Source of the DNA: Methanobrevibacter sp.
GTDB taxonomy: Archaea; Methanobacteriota; Methanobacteria; Methanobacteriales; Methanobacteriaceae
Direction: 5' to 3'
DNA: 8,131 nucleotides
Assembly: GCA_009777005.1 (NCBI GenBank)
Contig: WRMT01000132.1
Span: 1 to 8,131, forward strand
This document shows, one piece after another, positions 6,409-8,131 of the stretch. The stretch's first letter is position 1. Each line of letters opens with the position of its first letter. Position numbers and translations under genes: made by a program. The notes beneath the pieces were generated by a model. That model was given only the letters and a program-made list of their open reading frames with translations, had not been told where the DNA came from and made no database searches.

Positions 6409-6419
6409 CTTAAATAAAA
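6409..6419 (+). promoter_or_regulatory. Candidate TATA box of cfbB, leaderless transcript
   Basis: CTTAAATAAAA is centred about 25 bases before the ATG at 6439, the usual distance from an archaeal TATA box to the transcription start. There is no Shine-Dalgarno match before that ATG, so a leaderless mRNA starting at or near the A of ATG is the simplest reading. Confidence 0.45.
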
Positions 6420-6438
6420 TCAATTACTAATTTTAATC

Positions 6439-7788
6439 ATGAGAATAGTATTAGCTGGAACTGGAAGTGCTGTTGGAAAAACCACTATTTCAACTGGAAT
6501 TATGAAAGTATTGTCGAAAAAATACAAAGTACAACCATTTAAAATTGGACCTGATTATATTGATCCAACTTATCACACATTAGCTACTGGAAATACTTCA
6601 AGGAATTTAGACTCTTTTTTCATGGATGATGATCAAATAAGAACATCATTTAAAAGAGGATTAAAAGCGAGTAATTCTGATATTGGAATTATAGAAGGGG
6701 TAAGAGGTCTTTATGAAGGATTAAGTCCAATCAATGATGTTGGAAACAGTGCTTCAATAGCTAAAGCTTTAAATTCTCCAGTTATACTTATCATGAATGC
6801 TCGAAGTTTGGTAAAAAGTGCAGCAGCTATTGTTCTTGGTTTTAAACATCTTGACCCAGAAATAAATATTGAAGGAGTAATTTTAAATAAAGTCAAAGGA
6901 AAAAGACATTTTCTCAAAGCAAAAGAATCCATTGAAAAACTTACAAATACTAAGGTAATTGGGGCAATTCCAAGGGATGAAAGTTTAGCTGTTGATGAAC
7001 GTCACTTAGGACTAGTTCCTGCTCTTGAAAAAGAAAAAATTGCTGGAAATATAGAAAAATGGGCTGATGTAGTAGAAGAGTATATTGACTTAGATGCTTT
7101 GATAGAGATAATGAAATCATCTTCTAATATTAAAGGAAAAAACACAGAACTTTGGAAAATTGCCAATAAAAACCCTTTAAAAATTGGTGTAGCATTTGAT
7201 GAAGTTTTTAATTTTTATTATAAAGAAAATTTAGAGTCTTTAGAAGATAATAATGCAAAAATCATCTATTTTAGTCCTTATAAAGATGAAAAAATTCCTG
7301 ATGCTGATGCATTATATATTGGTGGAGGATATCCTGAAGTTTTCAAAAAAGAACTTTCAGCTAATGAATCCATGTTAAAATCAATTAAAAAATTCAGTGA
7401 TGATGGAAATCCTATCTATGGTGAATGTGGTGGATTAATTTACCTTTCAAAAGCTATTGATAGAGAAAAAATGGTGAATAATTTACCTTATAATTCATTC
7501 ATGACCCAAAAAGTTCAAGGTCTTAGCTATGTCATAGCTAAATCTTTAAGTGATAATTTAATTTCTAAAAAAGGAGAAGTATTTAGAGGTCATGAATTCC
7601 ACTACACTAAGATAGACACACAAAATGGAAAACCTAATTTTGCATTTGAAATTTTAAGAGGAAAGGGCATAGCTAATAATAAGGATGGAATTATTTTAAA
7701 CAATACTTTAGCTAATTTTATTCATGTTCATGCTTGTTCTTGTCCAAATTTTGCCTATAACTTCACAAAAAATTCGACTGAATCATAA
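6439..7788 (+). CDS. cfbB: Ni-sirohydrochlorin / cobyrinate a,c-diamide synthase
   Basis: Glutamine- and ATP-dependent amidation of the a and c acetate side chains of a tetrapyrrole: Ni-sirohydrochlorin for coenzyme F430 (CfbB) or cobyrinate for cobamides (CbiA). The N-terminal half is a dethiobiotin-synthetase-like P-loop domain, with GTGSAVGKTT at 7-16, KIGPDYIDPTYH at 35-46 and EGVRGLYEG at 86-94. The C-terminal half is a class I glutamine amidotransferase domain, with GGGYPE at 295-300, nucleophile C330 in GECGG, RGHEFHYT at 383-390 and a terminal histidine motif FIHVHA at 427-432. Length 449 is normal and all key residues are intact. The start gives the typical MRIVLAGTGSAVGKTT and appears leaderless. 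CfbB and CbiA belong to one family and some methanogens may use one enzyme for both, so the symbol is a choice, not a proof. No other cfb or cbi gene is in the window to decide it. Confidence 0.88.
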   Translation: MRIVLAGTGSAVGKTTISTGIMKVLSKKYKVQPFKIGPDYIDPTYHTLATGNTSRNLDSFFMDDDQIRTSFKRGLKASNSDIGIIEGVRGLYEGLSPINDVGNSASIAKALNSPVILIMNARSLVKSAAAIVLGFKHLDPEINIEGVILNKVKGKRHFLKAKESIEKLTNTKVIGAIPRDESLAVDERHLGLVPALEKEKIAGNIEKWADVVEEYIDLDALIEIMKSSSNIKGKNTELWKIANKNPLKIGVAFDEVFNFYYKENLESLEDNNAKIIYFSPYKDEKIPDADALYIGGGYPEVFKKELSANESMLKSIKKFSDDGNPIYGECGGLIYLSKAIDREKMVNNLPYNSFMTQKVQGLSYVIAKSLSDNLISKKGEVFRGHEFHYTKIDTQNGKPNFAFEILRGKGIANNKDGIILNNTLANFIHVHACSCPNFAYNFTKNSTES

Positions 7789-8005
7789 TCACTCGTTATT
7801 ATTTTCGTTTAATTTATAAACAAACACCTAATTAAACCTATTTTACTAAATCAATTAAGTTTTCATTTCTCAACTATCAAATATAATAAATAATATCTAT
7901 TATTTTTTTTAAACAACAATTTTTAAAGGATTTATTTAAATTATATTATTTTTTAAAAATTTTTTCATTAGATTTTACTATTAAAAAATTTATTATAATA
8001 TAAAT
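7789..8005. other. Gene-free region after cfbB with T-tract
   Basis: No coding frame is visible. A run of eight T at 7903-7910, about 115 bases after the cfbB stop, is the first strong termination tract on the + strand. The rest is A/T tract sequence leading into the 51-base repeat. Confidence 0.5.
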
Positions 8006-8131
8006 TATATTATTTTTTTTATTTTTGATAATATAGAAAATGTGTTTTATATTATTTTTTTATTTTTTTTTATTTTTGATAATATAGAAAATGTGTTTTA
8101 TATTATTTTTTTATTTTTTTTTATTTTAATA
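8006..8131. repeat. 51-bp hairpin-bearing tandem repeat, cut by window end
   Basis: GATAATATAGAAAATGTG starts at 8027 and again at 8078, a period of 51. The T-rich spacer then repeats a third time, but the next core, expected at 8129, is cut off or diverged. Each unit has perfect 8-base inverted arms, ATAATATA and TATATTAT (8028-8035/8048-8055 and 8079-8086/8099-8106), enclosing GAAAATGTGTTT. The first unit has a slightly different T-run layout from the second. The array probably continues beyond the window. Confidence 0.75.

Larger units (their letters stand above)
5744..6438. other. Gene-free region between divergent genes
   Basis: This stretch separates the radical SAM gene (-) from cfbB (+) and has no credible coding frame. 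About half is the 52-base T-tract array at 5861-6184. The rest is AT-rich with one TAGCTA (6357). No cobalamin riboswitch-like sequence was recognised before cfbB. Confidence 0.6.

Noticed and set aside
6185..6438. Cobalamin riboswitch before cfbB
   Set aside because: No conserved B12-box-like sequence or GC-containing helices were seen, and the predicted transcript is leaderless.
6711..6932. Antisense open frame inside cfbB
   Set aside because: It lies within a fully supported gene and shows no features of its own.

Overview
This is a very AT-rich window (roughly a quarter G+C by eye) from a methanogenic archaeon, most likely a Methanobacteriales member close to Methanobrevibacter. The case rests on the gene content: a long-type TrpB2, an a,c-diamide synthase of the cobyrinate/Ni-sirohydrochlorin family, and an HhH-tailed radical SAM protein. 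It is supported by archaeal-looking start regions, in which TATA-like boxes sit about 25 bases before a start codon or a short leader, with Shine-Dalgarno sites on only some genes, and by long T-rich intergenic stretches. The genus is an inference.

Layout: 1-396 is gene-free and AT-rich. 397-1698 (+) is trpB2, standing alone without trpA. 1699-2592 has no gene but is packed with repeats: a pair of ~56-base units exactly 100 bases apart, a mosaic tandem array of 49- and 56-base units (2029-2310), and an 83-base tandem duplication (2328-2491). All three carry variants of one motif, AAGTTATAA/TTATAACTT or AACTTATAA. 2593-3366 (+) is a Soj/ParA-type partition ATPase. After a 381-base gap with inverted repeats comes 3748-4515 (+), a protein that opens with the ParA-contacting GLGRGL motif of bacterial ParB but has neither the ParB CTPase fold nor its helix-turn-helix. 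It has instead a long charged linker and a small helical C-terminal domain. 4616-5731 (-) converges on it and encodes a radical SAM protein with a C-terminal helix-hairpin-helix region. 5732-6438 is gene-free and holds a 52-base tandem array with alternating unit types. 6439-7788 (+) is cfbB/cbiA, apparently leaderless. 7789-8131 ends in a 51-base hairpin-bearing repeat that runs off the window.

The most interesting part is 1785-4515: a motif-dense repeat field directly upstream of a ParA ATPase, followed by a ParB-like adaptor that has lost all recognisable ParB DNA-binding parts. Together they look like a complete segregation cassette (candidate centromere, motor and adaptor) of a non-canonical archaeal design. 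A second window-wide signal is the palindrome TAGCTA, counted 26 times in genes and spacers, where base composition alone predicts about two or three.

The metabolic genes are independent housekeeping functions: indole-to-tryptophan conversion (trpB2) and amidation of a tetrapyrrole for coenzyme F430 and/or cobamide (cfbB/cbiA). No mobile element, tRNA, rRNA or CRISPR array was seen.
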